NCBI GenBank assembly: GCA_030150965.1
Contig: JASLEW010000660.1
Location: 1-5,594, forward strand
Reading direction: 5' to 3'
Source: Thermoanaerobaculia bacterium
GTDB lineage: Bacteria > Acidobacteriota > Thermoanaerobaculia > Multivoradales > UBA5704
DNA length: 5,594 bases
How positions within the stretch are numbered: position 1 is the stretch's first letter; the number at the start of each line of letters is the position of its first letter. The notes under the pieces are model-generated. The model made no database searches. It was given only the letters and a program-made list of their open reading frames with translations, and had not been told where the DNA came from. The translations under genes were made by a program, and so were the position numbers. Positions 1 through 5,594 of this stretch are shown here, piece after piece.

Positions 1-13
1 GCCCGGAGGACCG

Positions 14-1525
14 TCAGGGACAGGTCGAGAAGGCCGACGTGTCCTGGATGGGCTCGAAGGTGGTGTTGGCCGGGTTGACGTACTGGCGCTGCATGCCGGT
101 CGCCGTATCGACGACCGTGAGCGTGACCTGGACGTCGGTCAGGCCGCCGGCAAACACCCAGTAGTGCCCGCCCAGCCCGCAGCCGTTCAGCACCTTGACC
201 ACCGCCTCGACGTTGCTGGAGCTGAAGAACCAGAGGTAGCCGGTGTCGGAGGTCAGCTGGCCCACCTGCGCCGTGCCGCTGCCGGAGGAGCCGGCGTCGA
301 AGGTCGCGGTGACCCGGAAACGGTTGTTGTTCAGGCAGAGGGCCTCCGGGCCGGGCGTGCAGCTCGCCGGGACGATGTCGGGAGCCGCCGGCCGGGCGGC
401 CGGCAGCGGCGCGGGAGCCGCGAGCAGGGCCCTGATGTCCGCCATCGCACCCCGCCGGAGGGCGGCGGCGTCCGCGCCGCCCGGCGCCGCCGCGGCGCCG
501 CAGGTGCCGAAGGCCATGGTGTCCTGGATCGGCGTGAACGCCGGGCCGTAGGGGATCTCGTAGTAGCGCACCGCGCCGCTCGCCGTGTCGGTCAGGCGCA
601 GGATCACGTGCACGTTGGTGAGGCCGCCGGCGAAGACCCAGTAGTGGCCGCCCAGCCCGCAGCCGTCGAGCACCTTGACCACCGCCTCGACGTTGGCGCT
701 GTTGAAGAACCAGAGATAGGCGGTGTCCGAGGTGATCGGCACCACGTTCGCCGGGCCGGCGTCGCCGCTCGCGTCCTGGTACACCGCCTCGAGCAGGAAC
801 CTGCCGCCCAGCAGGCACTGGCCGTTGGCGCCGGCCACGCAGGGGGCCGGGGCCGCCGCCGGCGTGATCAGCGTCGCCGTGGTGTTATCCGTGTTCCCGC
901 CGGCGGCGTTCTCGGCGCGCACCCGGAAGGTGTAACTGGTGGCAGGCGACAGGCCGTTGACGAAGGCGGTGGTCGCCTGCGGCCGGACCGCCTGGACCTC
1001 GACGAAGGGTCCGCCGTCCTGGGAGAGCGAGAGGTGGAATGCCGCGGTCTCGGCGGCGTTGTCCTGCCAGGTGAGCTTGACCTCGGTGGCGGAGAGCGCC
1101 GTCGCCGTCAGGTTGCTCGGCGCCGCCGGCACCGCGGGCGGCGCCACCACCTTGAGCGCCCGCACCGAGGACGACGTGGCGCCCACCGCATCGGTGATCA
1201 GCAGCTCGAAGGTGCTCTCGCCGAGCGTCGTCGGCTTGCCGGTGATCGCGCCGGTCGTCGAATCGAAGGCCAGGCCCGCCGGCAGCGAGCCGCCGATCAG
1301 CGACACCGTGTAGGGCGGCGCGCCGCCCAGGATCCGCTGCGTGCGGTTCACCATCACGTTGCGGCCGATGAGCTGACCGCCGCTCTCGCTGAACAGCACC
1401 ATCGAGTTGACGTTGCTCGGCCCGGCGACCGGCGTGCCGGGGCTGGCGGGCGCACCGGTCACGACGTCGAGCGACACCGCGCGCAGGTTGTGATTGGACA
1501 GGTCCGACAGCCAGAGGCTCTCGCC
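14..1525 (-). CDS. Modular secreted-type protein (Ig-like + Fn3 + two Cys-flanked repeat modules), 5' end broken or missing
   Basis: This is about 504 codons of convincing coding sequence ending at TGA (14-16). In protein order it has: a short stretch resembling a beta-propeller/NHL-type repeat (LWLSDLSNHNLRAV); a putative Ig/cadherin-like domain at about 1335-1140 (GGAPPYTVSL, LPAGLAFDSTTGAITGKPT, typical of He_PIG domains); a fibronectin type III domain at about 1135-870 (APSNLTATALSATEVKLTW, then LSPATSYTFRVRAEN); and two Cys-flanked modules at 841-500 and 361-20, joined by an Ala/Pro-rich linker. Such modules belong to cell-surface or secreted proteins, but no signal peptide or membrane segment is present. 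Reading upstream in frame, the sequence loses coding character at about 1526 and continues openly to 2062, over the neighbouring dehydratase gene, which is chance. In-frame start candidates are GTG 1477, GTG 1462 and ATG 1402, all inside domain-like sequence. I take it as truncated or frameshifted at the 5' end. Function is unknown; binding or adhesion is a guess. Confidence 0.72.
   Translation of the reverse strand, partial: GESLWLSDLSNHNLRAVSLDVVTGAPASPGTPVAGPSNVNSMVLFSESGGQLIGRNVMVNRTQRILGGAPPYTVSLIGGSLPAGLAFDSTTGAITGKPTTLGESTFELLITDAVGATSSSVRALKVVAPPAVPAAPSNLTATALSATEVKLTWQDNAAETAAFHLSLSQDGGPFVEVQAVRPQATTAFVNGLSPATSYTFRVRAENAAGGNTDNTTATLITPAAAPAPCVAGANGQCLLGGRFLLEAVYQDASGDAGPANVVPITSDTAYLWFFNSANVEAVVKVLDGCGLGGHYWVFAGGLTNVHVILRLTDTASGAVRYYEIPYGPAFTPIQDTMAFGTCGAAAAPGGADAAALRRGAMADIRALLAAPAPLPAARPAAPDIVPASCTPGPEALCLNNNRFRVTATFDAGSSGSGTAQVGQLTSDTGYLWFFSSSNVEAVVKVLNGCGLGGHYWVFAGGLTDVQVTLTVVDTATGMQRQYVNPANTTFEPIQDTSAFSTCP
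20..361 (-). other. Cys-flanked C-terminal module, copy 2 (protein domain)
   Basis: This region encodes about 114 residues from CTPGPEALC to the terminal F-S-T-C. It carries the core TSDTGYLWFF, VEAVVKVLNGCGLGGHYWVFAGGLT split across beta-strand-like stretches, then TLTVVDTATG, a QRQYVNP segment and IQDTSAF. Four Cys residues lie at matching places in both copies: two near the start, one in NGCGLGG and one at the end, which suggests two disulfides and an oxidising, extracytoplasmic location. I recall similar modules at the C-termini of secreted Acidobacteriota proteins but cannot name a family. Confidence is high for the repeat and low for any function. Confidence 0.6.
141..253. repeat. Direct repeat, copy B (core of the Cys-flanked module)
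   Basis: This 113-bp segment aligns without gaps to 621-733, with 13 mismatches by my hand count (about 88% identity). It encodes the TSDT..YLWFF to WVFAGGLT core. The identity falls away on both sides although the domains continue, so the core is either under strong constraint or has been homogenised. Confidence 0.85.
500..841 (-). other. Cys-flanked module, copy 1 (protein domain)
   Basis: This region encodes about 114 residues from CVAGANGQC to F-G-T-C, the same length as copy 2. The core reads TSDTAYLWFF, VEAVVKVLDGCGLGG, HYWVFAGGLT, followed by LRLTDTASGAVRYYEIP and IQDTMAF. Its central part is almost identical to copy 2 while the two ends have diverged. The four Cys are conserved. An Ala/Pro-rich linker of about 46 residues (codons between 499 and 362) separates it from copy 2. 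Confidence 0.6.
621..733. repeat. Direct repeat, copy A (core of the Cys-flanked module)
   Basis: This is the partner of the repeat at 141-253: same orientation, same length, no indels, about 88% identity. The start-to-start distance is 480 bp. It encodes the core of module copy 1, with 4 amino-acid differences in 39 against the other copy. Confidence 0.85.
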
Positions 1526-1548
1526 CTTGGAACAGCGTGATCGGCACT

Positions 1549-1614
1549 GCCGGCGGGCTTGCCGGCAGCCTCTCAGCCTACGCGACGCCGGGCTCAGGCG
1601 GCAAGCCCGCCGGC
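1549..1614. repeat. Perfect 16-bp inverted repeat (long GC-rich stem-loop)
   Basis: The left arm gccggcgggcttgccg (1549-1564) and the right arm cggcaagcccgccggc (1599-1614) are perfect reverse complements, separated by 34 nt. A competing smaller hairpin uses ctgccggc (1547-1554) and gccggcag (1561-1568) with a 6-nt loop. There is no T-run on either side, so it is not a classical intrinsic terminator. It lies just upstream of the point where the minus-strand modular gene loses its coding signal. It could be a dispersed palindromic element, a protein-binding site, an RNA structure in a leader, or the scar of a rearrangement. Confidence 0.7.
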
Positions 1615-1744
1615 CGGGCAGCGCCGCCCGCGAGCCGGTGAGCCCCGGCCGACGCCGAGCGGCCGCGGTGCCGCGTGGCGCGCGAAACAACGCAACAGAA
1701 AGATGAAGTCCGACGCCCGCCGGCGGCCCGCCGCCGCCGCGCGC

Positions 1745-1812
1745 GGGATGATGATCGATCCATTTATTAGCGTCACGAATATAGTTTATTTTGCACGTAA
1801 GGGTGTATGAGC
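1745..1812. promoter_or_regulatory. AT-rich island, probable promoter region (direction uncertain)
   Basis: Base composition changes abruptly here inside otherwise very GC-rich DNA. On the plus strand a -10-like TATAGT (1780-1785) matches the consensus at 5 of 6 bases, but no good -35 box lies 16-18 bp upstream. On the minus strand a TATATT (1783-1778) overlaps it, again without a convincing -35. A rightward promoter would give the dehydratase a leader of about 100 nt; a leftward one could once have served the modular gene. The composition is clear; the exact promoter is a weak inference. Confidence 0.35.
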
Positions 1813-1898
1813 AATGATCGCTCGCTGGAGCGGATCCTCCGGCCGGCGGCAGGGCGCCTCCGCAAGGGCCGGTGCCCGGCCGGCGACGGGGCGCCACG

Positions 1899-2984
1899 AT
1901 GAGCACCACGAACGATCTCATCGCCCTGGTGCTCAGGGCGCGCCGGGCGCTGGAAACGGTGGCATTGCGCACGCCGGTGCTGCGCTCGGAGCGGCTCGAC
2001 GGCATCGCCGGCAGCAGGCTCTTCTTCAAAGCCGAGTGCCTGCAGCTCACCGGCTCGTTCAAGCTGCGCGGGGCCTACAATCGCGTGCGCTCGCTGACCG
2101 CCGGCGAGCGCCAGCGCGGACTGATCACGGTGAGCACCGGCAATGCGGCGGTGGGCGCCGCCTACGCCGCCCGCCTGGCAGGCGTCCGCCTGGTGGTGGT
2201 GATGCCGGTGACCGCGCTGCCGGAGAAGCTGGCGATGGTGGCGGCGCTGGGAGCGGAGATCGAGAGCCGCGGCATTCGCAGCTCCGCCGAGGCCTTCGCC
2301 CGGATGAGCGAGCTGCGGCACCGGCACGGCTTCACCCTGGTGCATCCCTTCGACGATCCGCTGGTGGTGGCGGGGGCCGCCACGGCCGTCTGGGAGCTGC
2401 TCGAAGAGGTGCCGGAGCTCGAGGTGCTGCTGGTGCCCGCGTCCGGCGGCGGGCTGCTCGGCGGCGCGCTGCTGGCGACGCAGGCGCTGGCGCCGGAGGT
2501 GTGCGTGTACGGCGTGCAACCCGCGGGCGCCGACGGCATCGTGCGCTCGCTGGCGGCCGGCGTGCCCACCGCGCCCGGCTGCATCGACACCGTGGCCGAC
2601 GGGCTCACCGTGCCGTGTCCGGGCGGTCTCAATCTCGATCTCATCCGCCGCCATTGCACCGGGGTCGTGACCGCGGACGACCTTTCCATCCTGGCGGCCA
2701 TGGGGCAGATCATCCGCGAGCTGCACGTGATCGTCGAACCGGCCGGCGCCGCGGGCCTCGCCGCGGCGCTCGGCGAGCCGCGCTTCCGCGGCCGCCGCGT
2801 CGGCATCCTGCTGTCCGGCGGCAACGTCAGCGCGGCACGGGTCCGCCAGGTGCTCGGCGCGACGTCGATGCAGGCGGCGCGCCGCCACCATGAGGCGGCA
2901 GGCCGCGGCGCACCGCGGCGCCGTGCCGCCAAGCTCAACGTTGGAGGTGACCATGGCGATGCCGCTGTCCTCGACACCCGCTGA
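1899..2984 (+). CDS. PLP-dependent threonine/serine dehydratase family enzyme (fold type II)
   Basis: This 361-residue protein is probably a cytoplasmic PLP enzyme that deaminates L-threonine or L-serine to a 2-oxo acid and ammonia; serine racemase and other dehydratases share the fold. Visible motifs are LTGSFKLRGA with the Schiff-base Lys at residue 55, STGNAA at 79-84 where relatives usually have S-x-G-N-H, the phosphate-binding loop SGGG at 182-185, VEPAGA with Glu at 280, and LSGGN with Ser306 expected near the pyridine nitrogen. There is no C-terminal ACT domain, so it resembles the short, catabolic-type enzymes. The family core ends near residue 320; the last 40 or so residues are a basic, low-complexity tail that partly overlaps the next gene. 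I chose ATG 1899 because the family-like sequence starts there (MSTTNDLIALVLRARR); its Shine-Dalgarno is poor. GTG 1872 is an in-frame alternative adding nine residues. Substrate is not certain. Confidence 0.88.
   Translation: MSTTNDLIALVLRARRALETVALRTPVLRSERLDGIAGSRLFFKAECLQLTGSFKLRGAYNRVRSLTAGERQRGLITVSTGNAAVGAAYAARLAGVRLVVVMPVTALPEKLAMVAALGAEIESRGIRSSAEAFARMSELRHRHGFTLVHPFDDPLVVAGAATAVWELLEEVPELEVLLVPASGGGLLGGALLATQALAPEVCVYGVQPAGADGIVRSLAAGVPTAPGCIDTVADGLTVPCPGGLNLDLIRRHCTGVVTADDLSILAAMGQIIRELHVIVEPAGAAGLAAALGEPRFRGRRVGILLSGGNVSAARVRQVLGATSMQAARRHHEAAGRGAPRRRAAKLNVGGDHGDAAVLDTR
2943..2948 (+). promoter_or_regulatory. Shine-Dalgarno of the penicillin acylase gene
   Basis: GGAGGT ends 4 nt before ATG 2953 and is the best ribosome-binding site in the window. 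It decides the acylase start in favour of 2953 over the upstream in-frame ATG at 2890, which has no comparable site and lies deeper in the dehydratase gene. Because it sits inside the dehydratase reading frame, it points to translational coupling of the two genes. Confidence 0.8.
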
Positions 2985-5469
2985 TCCGCCCGCCGCCATC
3001 CCGCATCGCCGTCCCCGGCGGCGCCTGCTGTGGCGCCTCGGCCGCCGGCTGGCGCAGGCGCTGCTGGTCCTCGCCGGGCTCCTGCTGCTGCTGGTCCTGG
3101 GCGCCGGCCTGTGGCTGCGCCAGCGCATGGCCGCGAGCCTGCCGGCGATGCAGGGGCGGCTGGCGCTGCCCGGGCTCAGCGCACCGGTCGCGGTCGAGCG
3201 CGACGCCCTGGGGGTGCCGACGCTGCGGGCCGCCACCCGCCTCGACGCCGCCCGCGCCCTCGGCTTCGTCCACGCCCAGGAGCGCTTCTTCCACATGGAC
3301 ACGCTGCGCCACGTCGGCGCGGGCGAGCTCGCCGAGCTGCTGGGCAGGGGCGCGCTCGACGTCGACAAGGGCTACCGGCTGCACCGCTTCCGCCACCTCG
3401 CCGAGCGCATCGTGGCGCAGCTGCCGCCCGGCCAGCGGGCGCTCATCGACGCCTACACCGCGGGGGTCAACGCCGGCCTGCGGGCGCTCGGCGGAAAACC
3501 TTTCGAATACAGCCTGCTGCGCGTCGAGCCGCGGCCCTGGCGGGCGGAGGACAGCTTCCTGGTGATCTTCGCCATGTACCTCGACCTCAACCACCTGGAG
3601 GCCGAGGTGGAGCGCGACCTGGGGGTGCTGCGGGCCAAGGTGCCGCAGCAGCTCTATGCCTTCGTGCAGCCGCCCGGCACCGAATGGGACGCGCCGCTCG
3701 CCGGCCCCGCCTTCACCCAGCCGCCGATCCCCGGTCCCGAGGTGGTCGATCTGCGGGCCGGGCCGGCGCCGCGGGCCGCGGCGCTGGCGGGGCCGGTGCG
3801 GCGGACGGCGGCGGGCGCCGACCGCGAGACGCCGCAGGCGCGCCGGCAGAGCGTCTTCGGCCTCTCCGGCAGCAGCTGCTGGGCGGTTTCCGGCGCCCAC
3901 ACCGCCGACGGACGGGCGCTGCTCGCCAACGACATTCACCTCGGGCTCAGGGTGCCGAACATCTGGTACCGCGCGTCCTGGAGCTGGCACGAGCCCGGCG
4001 GCGGCGAGCGCCGCGTCACCGGCGTGACGCTGCCGGGCGTGCCGCTGCTGGTGGTGGGCAGCACCGGGCGGATCGCCTGGGGCTTCAGCAACGCTTTTGC
4101 CGACAACGTGGACCTGGTGGACCTCGAGCTCGATCCGCGGAATCCCGAGCGCTACCGCACGCCCGCCGGCATGCGGCCCTTCGTGCACGACCTGGAGCCC
4201 ATGCACATCCACGGCGCGCCCGACGCGATCCTCGACGTGACCGAGACCGTCTGGGGGCCGGTGATCAGCCGCGACGCCAGGGGGCGTCCCGAGCGCGCCA
4301 TGGCCTGGACGGCGCACGATCCCGCGGCGACCAACCTGGCGCTGCTCGGCCTCGAGTCGGCGCACACCGTCGACGAGGCGATCGCGCTGGCGCGCGCGGC
4401 CGGCCTGCCGCCGCAGAACCTGACCGTGGTCGACTCCTCCGGCCGGGTGGGCTGGACGATCATCGGCAAGCTGCCGCGCCGCATCGGCTGGGACGGCCAG
4501 GTGCCCAGCTCATGGGCCGACGGCACGCACCGTTGGGACGGCTTCCTGCGCCCGGAGGAGTATCCCAGGGTGATCGATCCTCCCTCCGGCAGGATCTGGT
4601 CGGCCAACAACCGCGCGGTCGGCGGCGAGATGCTGGCGCACGTCGGCGACGGCGGCTTCGAGCTGGGCGCCCGCGCCAGGCAGATCCGCGACCGCCTGCT
4701 CAGCCTGGAGCGGGCGACGCCGCGCGATCTGCTCGCCATCCAGCTCGACGACCGGGCGCTGTTCCTGACCCGCTGGCACGATCTGCTGCTGCGGCTGCTG
4801 ACGCCGGAGGCGATCCGCGCCGACCCGCGGCGCGGCGAGCTGCGGCGTCTCCTGGTGTCCACCTGGACGGGGCGCGCGACGGTGGACTCGGTGGCCTACC
4901 GCGTGGTGCGGGAGTTCCGCGACGCGGCGGAGCAGCAGATCTTCTGCAGCGTGACCGGTCTCAAGGAGGATGACGGGCCGGCGTCGGAGAACTTCGAGGG
5001 GCCGCTCTGGCGGCTGGTGACCGAGCGTCCGGGGCATCTGCTCGACCGCCGCTACCGGAGCTGGGACGAGCAGCTCCTGGCGCTGGCCGACGAGGAGCTC
5101 GCCAAGCTCCAGGCGCTGGGGCCGCGGCTCGCCGATCGCACCTGGGGAGAGCACAACACCCTCCACATCCGCCACCTGCTGGGCCGGGCGGTGCCCCCCC
5201 TGTCGCCCTGGCTCGACATGCCGGAGCACCAGTTCGCGGGCGACCAGCACATGCCGCTGCTGGTCGGCATCACCTTCAGCGCCTCCGAGCGCATGGTGGT
5301 GTCGCCGGGCCACGAGGAGAACGGGATCTTCAACATGCCGGTCGGCGAGAGCGGCAATCCGCTGTCGCCTCACTACCGCGACGGGCACGCCGCCTGGGTG
5401 GCGGGGAAGCCGACACCGTTCCTGCCTGGACCGCCGGTGGACGTGCTGCAGCTGGTGCCCGCCGGCTGA
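2953..5469 (+). CDS. Penicillin acylase family Ntn-hydrolase (membrane-anchored or exported)
   Basis: This complete 838-residue protein belongs to the penicillin acylase (peptidase S45) family, whose members hydrolyse amide bonds in N-acyl compounds such as penicillins and acyl-homoserine lactones after self-cleavage into two chains. An Arg-rich N-terminus (19-32) precedes one hydrophobic segment (33-55), indicating export or an N-terminal anchor. The alpha region follows (PVAVERDALGVPTL, ALGFVHAQERFFHMD, GELAELLG), then a Pro/Ala-rich linker (about 265-306). The expected cleavage is Gly306|Ser307, making Ser307 the N-terminal nucleophile of a 532-residue beta chain. The motif is SSCW, not the usual SNxW. 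Further landmarks are LLANDIHLGLRVPNIWY, GRIAWGFSNAFADNVDL with Asn380 at the oxyanion-hole position, Asn489 in PQNLTVVDSSGRVGW matching the catalytic Asn, SANNR, and a typical C-terminus (SERMVVSPGHEENGIFNMP, NPLSPHYRDGH). It overlaps the dehydratase by 32 bp. Substrate cannot be read from sequence; beta-lactam, AHL or N-acyl amino acid are all possible. Confidence 0.93.
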   Translation: MAMPLSSTPADPPAAIPHRRPRRRLLWRLGRRLAQALLVLAGLLLLLVLGAGLWLRQRMAASLPAMQGRLALPGLSAPVAVERDALGVPTLRAATRLDAARALGFVHAQERFFHMDTLRHVGAGELAELLGRGALDVDKGYRLHRFRHLAERIVAQLPPGQRALIDAYTAGVNAGLRALGGKPFEYSLLRVEPRPWRAEDSFLVIFAMYLDLNHLEAEVERDLGVLRAKVPQQLYAFVQPPGTEWDAPLAGPAFTQPPIPGPEVVDLRAGPAPRAAALAGPVRRTAAGADRETPQARRQSVFGLSGSSCWAVSGAHTADGRALLANDIHLGLRVPNIWYRASWSWHEPGGGERRVTGVTLPGVPLLVVGSTGRIAWGFSNAFADNVDLVDLELDPRNPERYRTPAGMRPFVHDLEPMHIHGAPDAILDVTETVWGPVISRDARGRPERAMAWTAHDPAATNLALLGLESAHTVDEAIALARAAGLPPQNLTVVDSSGRVGWTIIGKLPRRIGWDGQVPSSWADGTHRWDGFLRPEEYPRVIDPPSGRIWSANNRAVGGEMLAHVGDGGFELGARARQIRDRLLSLERATPRDLLAIQLDDRALFLTRWHDLLLRLLTPEAIRADPRRGELRRLLVSTWTGRATVDSVAYRVVREFRDAAEQQIFCSVTGLKEDDGPASENFEGPLWRLVTERPGHLLDRRYRSWDEQLLALADEELAKLQALGPRLADRTWGEHNTLHIRHLLGRAVPPLSPWLDMPEHQFAGDQHMPLLVGITFSASERMVVSPGHEENGIFNMPVGESGNPLSPHYRDGHAAWVAGKPTPFLPGPPVDVLQLVPAG

Positions 5470-5484
5470 GGCGCCGCGGAGCCG

Positions 5485-5594
5485 TCATCTCGGCGCGCGA
5501 TCGCCGGGGCGGCCGCGCGCCACCGCCCTCGCCCCGGGCGCCGCCGGATCCTCGACGGTGAGGCGGCGCGCGGCGGCGAGGCTGGTCACCTCGG
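5485..5594 (-). CDS. Possible 3' end of a convergent gene (partial, unidentified)
   Basis: Reading the minus strand from the window edge, one frame is open for 35 codons and ends at TGA (5487-5485), giving a tail with VTSLAAARRLTVEDPAAPG. Nearly all its codons end in G or C (3 exceptions of about 35), while a second open frame here has roughly ten A/T-ending codons and the third is closed at once by a stop. That favours a real gene entering from the right and converging on the acylase with a 15-bp gap. There is no recognisable domain, and the stretch is too short for certainty. Confidence 0.35.
   Translation of the reverse strand, partial: EVTSLAAARRLTVEDPAAPGARAVARGRPGDRAPR

Larger units (their letters stand above)
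1530..1898. other. Gap between the modular gene and the dehydratase, with no supported gene
   Basis: This stretch of about 370 bp has open frames on both strands, but their translations are Arg/Ala-rich low-complexity sequence without recognisable motifs and with poor third-position G/C bias. I see no tRNA or rRNA. It holds the inverted repeat at 1549-1614 and the AT-rich island at about 1745-1812. A CTGAGA-like word on the minus strand near 1572 recalls TPP riboswitches, but the other conserved riboswitch blocks are absent. Confidence 0.6.

Noticed and set aside
164..1540. Long plus-strand open frame (458 codons) opposite the modular protein gene
   Set aside because: It is Arg/Gly/Ala-rich without motifs, while the opposite strand encodes clear Ig-like, Fn3 and repeated modules. 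It is a mirror frame caused by high GC.
1565..1600. TPP riboswitch suggested by GGCTGAGA on the minus strand
   Set aside because: The other conserved thi-box blocks are missing and no thiamin gene follows.
1549..1614. Intrinsic terminator at the inverted repeat
   Set aside because: There is no U-tract on either strand, no supported gene ends there, and the 34-nt loop is long for a terminator.
1526..2062. Upstream extension of the modular protein frame to ATG 2062
   Set aside because: The added about 180 residues have no domain or signal peptide, poor codon bias, and run antisense over the start of the dehydratase gene.
1773..3368. Minus-strand open frame of 531 codons across the dehydratase and acylase genes
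   Set aside because: Its translation is His/Arg/Ala-rich low complexity, and the plus strand has two well-recognised enzymes here.
3030..4973. Plus-strand open frame of 647 codons within the acylase gene
   Set aside because: It is a shifted frame of the acylase with Arg/Ala-rich translation and no motifs.
5194..5200. Run of seven C as a possible frameshift site in the acylase gene
   Set aside because: The frame and family-like sequence continue intact on both sides (AVPPLSPW then the conserved C-terminus), so there is no evidence of slippage.

Overview
The window is very GC-rich bacterial DNA. Its real reading frames have a strong G/C bias at third codon positions, so long open frames also appear on the opposite strands by chance. 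The best lineage guess is a high-GC Acidobacteriota member or a similar environmental bacterium. The guess rests on memory of a Cys-flanked, roughly 110-residue beta-rich module (YLWFF ... VEAVVKVL ... HYWVFAGGLT ... F.TC) in secreted proteins of that phylum, not on a search, and is tentative. There is no sign of phage, plasmid, transposase, CRISPR or RNA genes.

Layout. (1) Positions 14 to about 1525, minus strand: the C-terminal part of a modular extracellular-type protein, with a loop-repeat-like start, a putative Ig/cadherin-like domain, a fibronectin type III domain and two copies of the Cys-flanked module. Its 5' end looks broken: there is no signal peptide, no good start codon, and the coding signal jumps frame at about 1524-1529. 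(2) Positions about 1530-1898: a gene-poor gap with a perfect 16-bp inverted repeat (1549-1564 / 1599-1614) and a sharply AT-rich island (about 1745-1812) that probably holds the promoter of the rightward genes. (3) Positions 1899-2984, plus strand: a fold-type II PLP enzyme of the threonine/serine dehydratase family. (4) Positions 2953-5469, plus strand: a complete membrane-anchored or exported penicillin acylase family Ntn-hydrolase, overlapping the dehydratase by 32 bp and with its Shine-Dalgarno inside the dehydratase gene. (5) Positions 5485-5594, minus strand: possibly the 3' end of a convergent gene.

The two plus-strand genes look like a translationally coupled pair. A reasonable but unproven reading is that the acylase hydrolyses an N-acyl compound outside the cytoplasmic membrane, and the dehydratase deaminates a released hydroxy-amino acid in the cytoplasm. 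The most notable points are the unusual Ser-Ser-Cys-Trp context of the acylase nucleophile, the Ala in place of the usual His in the dehydratase Ser-x-Gly-Asn-His motif, the broken 5' end of the modular protein beside a perfect inverted repeat, and the recently duplicated module. No clearly new multi-gene system is visible.
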